Assembly (NCBI GenBank): GCA_037349105.1
Contig: JAYJMM010000103.1
Location: forward strand, 1,364,001 to 1,428,000
Length of the DNA stretch: 64,000 bases
Direction: 5' to 3'
DNA from: Limnomonas spitsbergensis
Lineage: Eukaryota; Chlorophyta; Chlorophyceae; Chlamydomonadales
The notes beneath the pieces are model-generated. The model did not search any database, was not told where the DNA came from, and saw nothing but the letters and a program-made list of their open reading frames with translations. Within the stretch, counting starts at the first letter, position 1. Every line of letters begins with the position of its first letter. Position numbers and translations under genes: made by a program. Shown here in pieces: positions 55,345 to 64,000 of this stretch.

Positions 55345-56680
55345 TCACAGGGTCGACACCTCCACCCTAACCTCTTGACCCGGGGCGATGCCTGGGCAGT
55401 CGCACAGGCTGAGGGGGTCGATCAAGGGCTTCCCTTTGAGCTTAAGTACCACTGTGGACATGGGCAGACCGTACTCCTGCACCGGGCAGGGGACAGTGCA
55501 GGGAGTAGATTTAGCAAAGTTATTTATATGCAAACCCGGTACCGTTAACGCTTGTATTTGAAAACTACAGAGGAGGCCTGCGGGCCCTGTTCGAACAATG
55601 AATGTGTGACAGGCCTCTTATATCAGAACTATTTTTAGAGCACTTCAGCCACACGTGAGCTACGTCCCAGCCTGCAGCTGAAGATCGCAGCGCAGCCTGG
55701 CCTGTTGCTTGGGTCATGGTTTGGTCCCATTCGGCCCAGTATTGACCGCCTAGCGGCCCCTCGAAAGGTGATCTGATGTGCTCTAGAAACAACGCTTGAC
55801 GGGTCCTCAAAGGAGCCTTATGCGCTTCAAATTAACATGATGTGTCCATCAGGCGAAATCTCAATCCAACAGCCACCATCTGTTTTCTGCCCTTCCTCAT
55901 AATGGCCATCCATAGACCTGGACCTGCAAAAGTTCGTTACCGACGACCCCCCTGTCAAGTGTTTCTGTAATTTGTGAGCATCTGAAGCAGTGCTCCTGGC
56001 TGAGCATCTGGCCCTTCCGATTTTTTTTAAATGTTTGTTTGTGGACTTCGAAGGGTGCATTATCAATCCCAAAGGCCTCAGATAATCAATTATATCTTTG
56101 GACATTGGATAAAATCAGGGGATTAGAGCCTGCTGATAGGGCCGGCAGCAGAGCGGCAAGCATCAGCTGCCACATGGAGGCTCATGCATGCTGGCGAGGC
56201 AGTGCGGCAGGTATCAGCTGTCTCATGGTTCACATGTATGCTGGAGAGGTCTCGCACCACGTTGCCCAGATTGCCAGGACGTTGAACGCTGGCATACTTC
56301 TCACCTGCTGAACAATCATCTTGACGTAGGCTACAGTGACCCCAATTTTAAATTTGTGAGCCCGCTCGCCATGCTCTGGAACCATAAGCATGAGGGTCAC
56401 CTGATGAAGGGTAAGGACGTCCAAATATATTTCAGAAAGATCAGGAAGCCTAATGGAACTGGGCACCAGATTCAGGCGGGACAGTCCTACGTCTTCGCCC
56501 TGTTCCTCTTGAGCTTCCTTCTCTTTCGTCGCCTGATAAGCCTCCCTGGTGACTTCGAGGTCTCCCAGCTCCATTTCGACAAGTTTGCACGACGGAGAGA
56601 GCAGAGCGATAATTTCAAACGCTCTGGGCAAAGAAGGAATTAAGGTGATTTCCTCGTCTACACTCCAACGACCTTGTCAT
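55345..56680 (-). CDS. Small protein with a C-terminal ubiquitin-like domain
   Basis: Minus-strand exons 56680-56673 (MTR start, least certain), 56623-56305 and 55476-55345 join in phase with GT-AG introns and give 152 residues. The first part is helical and charged (MELGDLEVTREAYQATKEKE). The C-terminal 75 or so residues have the ubiquitin-fold pattern: strand VTLMLMVPEHGE, strand and helix FKIGVTVAYVKMIVQQ, then TVVLKLKGKPLIDPLSLCD, PGIAPGQEVRVEV, ending STL and a stop with no Gly-Gly, so it is not a conjugated modifier. The intron falls between the helix and the third strand. If the tiny first exon is wrong, an internal Met (MELGD) is the alternative start. Specific family not recognised. 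It is divergent from MPP10 with 187 bp between the start codons. Confidence 0.65.
55630..55770 (+). repeat. Dispersed repeat, family B (divergent copy)
   Basis: CACTTCAGCCACACGTGAGC, then CATGGTTTGGTCCCATTCGG, CCCAGTATTGACCGCC. Lies in intron 2 of the ubiquitin-like gene. Confidence 0.4.
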
Positions 56681-56867
56681 CACACCATCAGTCCATCAGC
56701 CTTCTTGCAAGTATGGTGTTAACTGCGCATATTATGTTGAATCGGGTTGCTTGTAGATTGAACGCGCTTAGGCTGATCCTTTTTCCTAATTCACACCTTT
56801 CTGTCCCCACACAATATCGCTCTGTTTTCAGCCCAGTCCGCGCGGCCAATCTTGCAATCGTAATAAC
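56681..56867. promoter_or_regulatory. Shared divergent promoter region (inferred)
   Basis: 187 bp separate the putative start codons of the ubiquitin-like gene (minus) and MPP10 (plus), so both promoters and 5' UTRs must fit here or overlap the genes. No TATA box or other named element is asserted. Confidence 0.45.
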
Positions 56868-59800
56868 ATGGTGACCACACGACGTCGTGGTGCTGCTGTG
56901 CCAGCACAGGTGACATTTGCGACAGCACACACCCAGTCGCGCCGCAGCCCCCCCACTCGCAACCGGCCTCTCACTTCTCCTTTCCTCCTTTTGCACTGCT
57001 TTATTTTAAATCTAGGATCCCGAGGGACCCTCTACAAGCGCGCCTGCATCGCACCCGTCCCCTCGCGACTCAGCCAAGCGGGCGGCAGGCAGCGGCAAGA
57101 AACAGGCAGCATCGCCTAAGGCGGCACTCGGCGCAGGAAAGCCATCGCCCTCGCCCCGCCGTGCATTAGCGCCCTCTCTGCATCTAGATGGCAGGGTCGA
57201 TGATCAACAACAAGCAGGCAACGACGGTAGGTGTGCGTCGCGACTCGCTCGGGCTCGCTTGGCTCCAAGGCGGGTTGAAACGCCGCGGGACGCTGCCGCG
57301 CTGCTCCCTCATGCGCCAGGCGAATGAACGTCGGAACTCTGCACCCATAGACCCTGGACGCATTCAGAGTTTAGACGAGTCTCCTCTTCCTGCCCCGGTT
57401 GCTGGGCTGCCGTGCTGGCCGGGACGTCTTGGCATGCCAATCATAGCTAGACCTCCCAGCATGCTGGCTGCTGAGCCGTGAGACACATACTGTGGCCGAG
57501 GTTTCTTTGAGTGGGGCACAGCGCTGAAGGGAACGCTGCATGCTGAGATGGGAGCGATGCATGATGGGCTTGTCGCCGCAGGGGGGCTCATGCCTGAGAG
57601 GCGTTACCCGGGCTATCTGCTGGGGGCATCCCAGGAATATATAATGCCCCCAGTTACACAATCAAACAGAATGCAGTCCATAGAGACAAAAAATATGGAA
57701 TGGTGGCTATGGAGTAAAGAGGGGAAGGGCAGCAGAGAGCCCTTGCTGTCTGTGTGTTGTCAGTTATTTTCTGGGCCTGCCTGCCTGCCACTGGTCATCC
57801 TGGGAACTAACGTAGGCCCAGAAAGCAGAAGGAAAGCTGGAGACTGCAGGGGAGTGGGGGGAGCTTCTCGTCCCCCCCGCCCCCCTGCTGTTTCTCCCCA
57901 ATGCGCCCTTCTCTGCCCTGATTTTATCCCCCTCCCCCCTTACCGCATGCCCCTGCATACTCCCCCCCTACCCCTACCCCCCCCAACCTCCTGCCCCTTC
58001 CACCCTAAGCGCCTGCCTATGCACACTCCTGCGTCTGCGCCTTTGCCCAGTTGGCCCCTCTGGCCCTGAGACCGAACCAGAGCCGGAGCCATTGGACTCA
58101 TTCAGCAAGCAGGTGCAGCTCAAGGCGCAGCTGGCCAATCTGATGCTGCAAGTGGCCGACCCGACGGTGCTGCTACAGCCCAGCTCAGAGCTCACGCAGG
58201 CAGCTCGGAGCTCCGCCATGGTGCGCTGTGAAGGGGCGGTGGGGGGGGCTGGCTAGTCAGGGCAAGGCAACAGGATGGAGTGGGTGAGAGGGAGGGGTAG
58301 GAAGCTCGTGCAGGCAGCTAGAAGCTCCACCATGGTGTGCTGTGAAGGGGCGGTGGGGGGGGCTGGCTAGTCAGGGCAAGGCAACAGTATGGAGTGGGTG
58401 AGAGGGAGGGGTAGGAAGCTCGTGCAGGCAGCTAGAAGCTCCACCATGGTGTGCTGTGAAGGGGCGGTGGGGGGGGCTGGCTAGTCAGGGCAAGGCAACA
58501 GGATGGAGTGGGTGAGAGGGAAGGGTAGGAAGCTCGTGCAGGCAGCTAGAAGCTCCACCATGGTGTGCTGTGAAGGGGCGGTGGGGGGGGCTGGCTAGTC
58601 AGGGCAAGGCAACAGGATGGAGTGGGTGAGAGGGAGGGGTAGGAAGCTCGTGCAGGCAGCTAGGAGCTCGGCCATGGCGCGAGTTGTGGGGGTGGGGGGC
58701 AGGCTTGTCGGGAGTAAAAGGGATGGATTGTGCCTGTGGGGGGGTGAGCTGCTGATGGTGATGCTGCTGCCACGCTGTTGCTGCTGCAGGTGTTGTTGCT
58801 CCTGCTGCTGTTTATGTTGTTGCTGCTACCGCTGCCACTACTGATTATCTGTTGTTATTGCCACTCTTTGCTGCTGCTGCCATTGTGCTGCTGCTGCTTC
58901 TGATTCTGCTGCTGCTACAGTGCTGCTTCTGCTTCTGCTTCTACTGCTGCCATTGCGAAACGTATCTCTTCTGTCACCTTCAGGTGCTGTATAAGTACCT
59001 GGTGCAGCAGATCCTGTCCAGTGCCTCCAAGGGCGAGGCCAGGGCCCTGAAGGAGGGGGCGGAGCCGCTCCTTTTGGAGCTGCATGCGGGAGACGGTTTT
59101 GATGCAGAACAGGTGGGAGGCTGGTTGGGAGGGTTCGGGGTCTAGATGCAGCTGACTGATGCTGGAGCTGCATGCGGGAGACGGCTTTGGTGCAGAACAG
59201 GTGGGAGGCTGGGAGGGAGGGTTCAGGGTCTAGATGCAGCTGACTGATGCTGGAGCTGCATGCGGGAGATGGCTTTGATGCAGAACAGGTGGGAGACTGG
59301 GAGGGAGGGTTCAGGGTCTAGGGTTTAGGGAGACGGTTTTGATGCAGAACAGGTGGGAGGCTGGGAGGGTGGGTTCAGGGTCTAGATGCAGCTGACTGAT
59401 GCTGAAGCTGCACGCAGGAGATGGCTTCTATGCGGAACTTGTGGGAGGGTGTGGGGTGCAGGTGTCAGGGACTGTAGGGTGGGTGTGGAATTGGCAGGGG
59501 GCGGGAGCATGTATCTGGTGGTATGGATCGTGGGCATGCTTGGTATGAAGGTGGAAGGCAAATGCTTTTTGTATGACAGCATGCACTGGTGTGACAGCGC
59601 GCTTGGCGTGAAGGTGAAAGGCAAAGGACTCGTGTGTCAGGGCAGGTTTTGGGTCGCGCGGGACTTGCGGCGAGGAGGATACGGGACTGGAGGCATGTGC
59701 AGGAGGGGCACAATCTGGGGCTGGGGCTGGAGGATGAAGGGTCCTCTATTTGTTTTTGTTTTTCTCGTCAGGTATAGCTGTAGCTTGGGCCGGGAATGCA

Positions 59801-62800
59801 ATAAAGAACGGTGCGTATCCTTTGGGCCCTGCCGAATGCTTGGGCGCGCGGTGCTGGTAGGGGGGGTGAGCAACCTGGAGTCCAGCTATCATGCAAGGGC
59901 CGGGAGTGCGTGTGTGCATAAGGCACACAATCTGTTGCTGGTTCTGGAAGGAAGGTTCCTTAAGGGTTTGCAGGGTCAAGGGTGTAGGGTTCTGCCTTGG
60001 GCGCGTGTGGTTTTGTCAGGTGTGGCGTCAGCTTGAGATGGCATCTGTTGCCAGACGTGTGCAGCTGTGCGCATGTGGTGCATGATGTGGGGCCGGTCCT
60101 GGAATGAAGGGCCCTTCTGTTTTTTCGATTTCGTTTTCTTGTTTGCAGTGTGTGTGGTTTCGTCAGGTGTGTGGCTTCAGCTGGGGATGGCATAAGAAGC
60201 CCGATGTGTGTTAGCGTGGCCAGTGAGTTCGGGCCCGTCCGGGCGAATAAGACAACCCCAATTGTATTAATACCCGTGTTACTGTACTTTTTATGAATAA
60301 AATTTACACGACACCGTAGATTTGCTTTGCCTTCCCTCATCATTCACCTTGTTTGGGGTTATGAGGGATCCATACATTTACTTATCATACATTGTCGACG
60401 CCAGTTTTAGTCGGAAATTAAAGCGTTTTTGTCGACATTTTGCCCTGAGGGCAGGGCGTTCAAAGAAATCGTTTTTGATTCCCGAGGGAAGGCAAATCAG
60501 CTCTACGGCACAAAAATAATGTCATCACTTAAAAATCACTAAATTTGAACTTGACCATGGTCTTCCAATCATGTTGGCGGTGAGCTAGAAACTCATAACC
60601 CTGCACAATATGTCCCCCTGTTTGTTTAGGTGTGGATGCAGCTGGAGATGGCGACAGGCAAGGCCCTGAAGCGCGTGCGGCGGCTGGTGACGCGGGCGGT
60701 GGGGGAGTCTGGTGACGGCCCGGAGGCGCTCATCAAGCCGGAGTACCAGAGGCATGTGGAAGACCTGGTGGCCGAGGATGAGCGGGGTGGGGCAGTGGAG
60801 GAGGTGAGGGAGGTGAGGGAGGTGAGGGGGGATGCAGCAGGAGCAGGGCGGGGATAAAGTATGGAAGACCTGGTGGCCGAGGATGAGCGGGGTGGGGCAG
60901 TAGAGGAGGTGAGGGAGGTGAGGGGGGCTGCAGCAGGAGCAGGGCAGGAAAAGGCCCCTGTCACCTAGGGGGCTGGACCCATGCTTACAATACAGGATAT
61001 GTTTCCAAATGGTGTTATTAAAGGATTTCAGAAGCCTGTGTCGCCCGCGTGGCTCTCCAGCGGACCTATGACGTGAAACATGCCCTCAATCAGCTTGGCG
61101 GGAGGCACGTATGGGAGGGTCTAGCATCTTGAGAGCTGGGGGTGGGATTACTGAGGTTGGTGAGTTCCTTTTAGTGTGCACCAGTCCAGGTATGGGTGTC
61201 ACCTGGGATGTCATTCCTGGGCCGATTGGAGTCATGCCATGACCATCATTGGCTGGGGGTCCAAGCGCAAGGGCTTCCTGCACACTAAAACGAACTTAAA
61301 AATCTCAGTAATCCCACCCCCAGCACCACCTAGCCCCACATAATTTTAGGCTTAATATTTTAAGTATAGCTGAAGTGTAGCTGACATGTAGCTGTATATA
61401 ATGCTGGACTCACTGGTTTCGTTATTCTTTTTGCGCACAGGACGAAGACGAAGACCTGATGGATGAAGCCGAGGAGGGGGAAGATGAAGATGAGGAAGAC
61501 GAGGAGGGGGAGGAGGAGGGGGAGGAAGAGCTGGCGATGGCAGCAAAGCGCAGCATCATGCGAAAGAAGGGCGCTGCTGCTGCTGCGGGTGACGACGAGG
61601 ACGGCTGCCCTGAGGGCTGGCCGCGCCCGGTAGAGGACCGCTTCATGAAGCTCAGCGAGATGGAGCGCTTCCTGGAGGATGCAGAGGCAAAGGTGGGTTT
61701 AGGGGTTACGGTAAAGGGTTTAGGATGGGTGGATGAAGGATACCGGGTTGAACATGGGGTAAGGGGTTAGGGTTAAGGTTGGGTGGATGGAGGATGCCGG
61801 GATTAAAGTGGGTTGAGGGTTAAAGGTTTAGGATGGGTGGATGTAGGACGCGGAGGCAAAGGTGGGGTTAGGGCTTAGGGTTTAGGGTGGGTGAATGGAC
61901 GATGCAGGGGTGCAGGTGGGTTTAGGGTTTAGGATAAGTGGATGGAGGATGCAGGGGTGAAGGTGTGCGGGGATTGGGAAGTCATTGGGTGGATGATTAA
62001 GAAGTACAGATGGGCGGTCGGATAAGTATGTTCAAGCACATAGTACGCTGCAGCCAGCCCTGATTTTGTAGGCAGTGTTGAATGTTGATTTGTCAGTGAA
62101 GTGCAGCATTCGATGTGTCGTCCTGACTGTTGTAAATAATGAAATAAGTGAGTCAAAAACGATGCACTTTGAGGCACGGATTAAGTCCTGACTGTTGTAC
62201 TGTTGTACAATTATTTATCTGCTCAGGCGACCGGCGGAGATGATGACAAGGAGGAGGAGGAGGGCGAGGAGGACGAGGATGAGGAGGAGGAGGAAGACGA
62301 GGATGAGGATGGAGGTGAGGAGAACTGTCGTTCAGGGGAGAGCTAGCAAGGGACCATCTTCGGCCGGACCCCCCGCTTCCCGCTTGCGGCTTCCGCCGAA
62401 CGCCCATGTCCCCGGCCCGGCCGGAACACGACCTGACATGCAGGATGCGGCTCCGAAGTTCGGCGTTTTTTGTTTTCCTCTGCAATGTATCAGCTGCTGA
62501 TCGGCGCCCATACCCCTGCCAAGGGTTGTGTGTGCTCATGCTCTTAAATCTTCCTGCCCGAACTGCCAGGCCCTTTCGAAGACGCGCATTGCGTGGATTT
62601 TTTATGTGGATTCGGTGACACTATCTTTTGCTCAGTTTAGGAGGGCTGGTGCCCAGGTCGGAAGGGTCAATGCCTCCCCTGCCGTGGCCCCAACAAACCG
62701 CAGCTCCCACCTGATGCCTGTTTGGTTGTGTTTTTTGAATCTTTACCATGACCTGTCCCTCGAAACAAGCAGTTATTGAGATTGATTGATTAGTAATGGA

Positions 62801-63171
62801 GTATTGGATTGATTGAGGTAGAGTAATTCGCTTGACTCGCTGCCCACCTCGCTGTCGGACAGACCTGCTCGGCATGGGGGGTGAGGGCGAGGAGGAGGAT
62901 GAGGAGGAGGCGGACCTGGAGGCCGCCCTGATGCGCCACACTGCCAAGCTGGCGGGCAGGAAAGGTAAAAAGAAGGCGCAGCGCGATGAGGAGGAGGAGG
63001 AGGACGATGAGGCGGATGATGTTGGGAAGGAAGACGAGGAGGAGGAGGAGGAGGCAGCGGGCAAGAGGCGAGGCGGGTCGGCGGCGCGCCGGAAGGTCAT
63101 GTACCAGGATTTTTTCGGAGGGCGAGAAGAGCAGTACGAGGAGGCAGAGGGCAACGATCAGGAAATGGGAG
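56868..63171 (+). CDS. MPP10: MPP10, U3 snoRNP / SSU processome component (3' partial)
   Basis: Acts in the nucleolus in early 18S rRNA processing, in a complex with IMP3 and IMP4. Eight exons join in phase: 56868-56909, 57016-57226, 58051-58220, 58984-59112, 60630-60803, 61441-61692, 62227-62314 and 62863-63171 (458 codons). The N-terminus (MVTTRRRGAAVPAQ, then Ser/Pro/Lys-rich) is a lineage-specific disordered extension. Family signatures: GFDAEQVWMQLE, matching the FD-EQIW-QLE box; DRFMKLSEMERFLEDAE, matching the F-KL-EME-FL box; and RRKVMYQDFFGG, matching the Y-DFF box. Long Asp/Glu tracts separate them, as usual. The conserved C-terminal half is absent, so the gene should continue past 64000. 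If the GTGGGT donor at 63172 is not used, a stop follows at 63213-63215. Exons 3, 4, 5 and 6 have their ends tandemly repeated in the next intron. Confidence 0.85.
58187..58690 (+). repeat. 114-bp array of an exon end plus 5' splice site (MPP10 exon 3)
   Basis: GCAGGCAGCTMGRAGCTC then CRCCATG-GTGYGCTGTG repeats at an exact 114-bp period: exon copy near 58191, then 58304, 58418, 58532 and 58646. The first four keep ATG-GTG; the last has ATG-GCG. Each copy is open in the exon frame (AARSSTM) and the period is a multiple of three. Confidence 0.95.
59077..59450 (+). repeat. 88-bp array of an exon end plus 5' splice site (MPP10 exon 4)
   Basis: GAGCTGCATGCGGGAGACGG, TTTTGATGCAGAACAG and GTGGGAGGCTGG repeat at 88 bp (59077, 59165, 59253), followed by two shorter, more divergent copies. 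The FDAEQ-encoding end with GTGGGA donor is kept in four copies. Confidence 0.9.
60315..60508 (+). mobile_element. MITE-like element, family A (copy 6)
   Basis: 194 bp, ends CCGTAGATTTGCTTTGCC and GGCAAATCAGCTCTACGG, flanked by CA on both sides. Inner TTGTCGACGCC, GTCGACATTTTGCCCTGAGG and GCAG. Sense orientation in MPP10 intron 4. Confidence 0.75.
60757..60955 (+). repeat. Duplicated end of MPP10 exon 5 with donors
   Basis: GGAAGACCTGGTGGCCGAGG, ATGAGCGGGGTGGGGCAGT, GGAGGAGGTGAGG occurs at 60758 and again at 60863 (105 bp apart). The first copy has three successive GAGGTGAGG donors in one frame, the second two. Confidence 0.85.
61675..61965 (+). repeat. About six units repeating the end of MPP10 exon 6
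   Basis: GAGGATGCAGAGGCAAAG-GTGGGTTTAGGG-type units recur about every 45-60 bp with GGATGGGTGGATG spacers. Several keep AAAG-GTGGG or CAG-GTGGG. Units decay rightward. Confidence 0.8.
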
Positions 63172-63215
63172 GTGGGTCGAGAGCGAGGAGGAGGAGGAGG
63201 AGGACCAAGGGGTAG

Positions 63216-64000
63216 ATAATCTGCGCAGTGTTTGAAACCAGGGCTGATGTTTTGAGGGTTTTAAGCGGGAGGGATTAGGCTTGTCGGGCAGAATCAAGAT
63301 TCTGATCCTCAGAGACTGACGGGAGGAGAGGGAGGAGATTTAGGGTGACGGCGAACACGGAGGACACCATGAGAGCTGTTGGTGTGAGGTATGGACACTC
63401 CGGTCTGTGTCTGGCATGGAAGTCTCTACCAGGGAGCTGGATTGTGGTGAGTGAATGCAGGGTAGGATAGGCTGAACCTAGGAGAGCCATCACAGCCTAG
63501 CAGCCTAGCATGCCTTCCCTGAATTCCTCACTAGCCTCTTGATATGCCGAGCCAGCCCAAAGGGTTCCTCATGACCCATCAGAATGCTTGGGACGAGTCT
63601 CTCCATCAGGGAATCTAGCTTGGAGTCAGCCCGGGGGGAGGGACACGCGATGAACTCCGGTGTAGAGTCCATAAGCCATCATAACCTGAAAAGGACGGTC
63701 CCTGGGCGATGGCCGTCTGAGCGCGCATGGCTCTCATGGTTCAGAGAGGTTGCATACCACGGCAGTGGTGACTGGCAAGCTGTGATCCACTGATATGTAA
63801 ACTCTCCGCGAGAGTATACCAACAGCTTCATATATGTGCGGAGTGCGTCCACAATGCGTTACTCGTTTTGCCACAAAAACGAAGGTCAGATAGCAAGGTG
63901 GGGACACTAGGCCGTAAACCCAATTTTTTCACTCTGATGTGAATATCTCCCCGTGACCCAAGCGGTGAATGAAAGGTAGACACATTGTTGGAAAGCCCTG
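63216..64000. other. No exon recognised (probable MPP10 intron or flank)
   Basis: Nothing here matches the conserved MPP10 C-terminal half. No repeat array or other gene is evident. Confidence 0.5.

Noticed and set aside
61352..61646. Ser-rich minus-strand frames
   Set aside because: Antisense of the acidic MPP10 exon.
62195..62500. Arg-rich plus-strand frame (RRRRRARRTRMRRR)
   Set aside because: A shifted frame of the acidic MPP10 exon 7 (GAG/GAC repeats).

Overview
The window looks like nuclear DNA of a green alga (Chlorophyta; a volvocine or other chlamydomonadalean relative is my best guess, by inference). The signs are: many short exons with GT-AG introns; a plant-type histidine-pathway ATP phosphoribosyltransferase with a plastid-transit-like leader; a plant-type tandem CCCH zinc-finger protein; many CCCTAAA/CCCTAACA (telomere-like) tracts inside introns; and a degenerate non-LTR retrotransposon. 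No prokaryotic gene organisation is visible. Exons below were built by eye from reading frame, splice sites and phase.

Layout. Bases 1-8423 form a condensed copy of 16329-43334. Three blocks (1-2070, 2078-5284, 5285-8423) match 16329-18393, 24850-27770 and 40133-43334 in the same order and orientation, with the intervening DNA missing. This copy stops 8 bases into the first coding exon of the HISN1 duplicate and runs into a 3.6-kb G-rich minisatellite (8424-12027). A minus-strand gene for a probable organelle-targeted single-TM protein follows (12200-14896, 3' end not found). Next come a PIF/Harbinger-like element with an RKEQ-repeat ORF (14986-15883) and the fuller copy of the duplicated region: retroelement remains, satellites, and a large gene here called gene X (24351-40799, 13 exons, 5' end not seen). 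After gene X lie HISN1 (43327-47464, 7 exons, complete), a CCCH zinc-finger gene (48973-52846, 8 exons, complete), a small minus-strand ubiquitin-like-domain gene (55345-56680) and, divergent from it, MPP10, the U3 snoRNP/SSU processome protein (56868 onward, 3' end outside the window).

The most unusual property is how the introns have grown. In gene X, MPP10 and the minus-strand organellar gene, and in the pseudogene copy, introns are filled with tandem repeats whose unit contains the adjacent exon end together with its splice site. Examples are seven tandem copies of one 3' splice site plus exon start (33698-34306) and five copies of an exon end at an exact 114-bp period (58187-58690). The window also carries tandem long foldbacks near the retroelement whose arms differ by matched, base-pair-preserving substitutions, and a short inverted-repeat element family found only in introns and always in one orientation.

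The genes do not form a pathway: HISN1 makes histidine, the CCCH protein probably acts in mRNA control, MPP10 in ribosome biogenesis, and gene X is unassigned (a weak resemblance to large ciliary proteins is noted).
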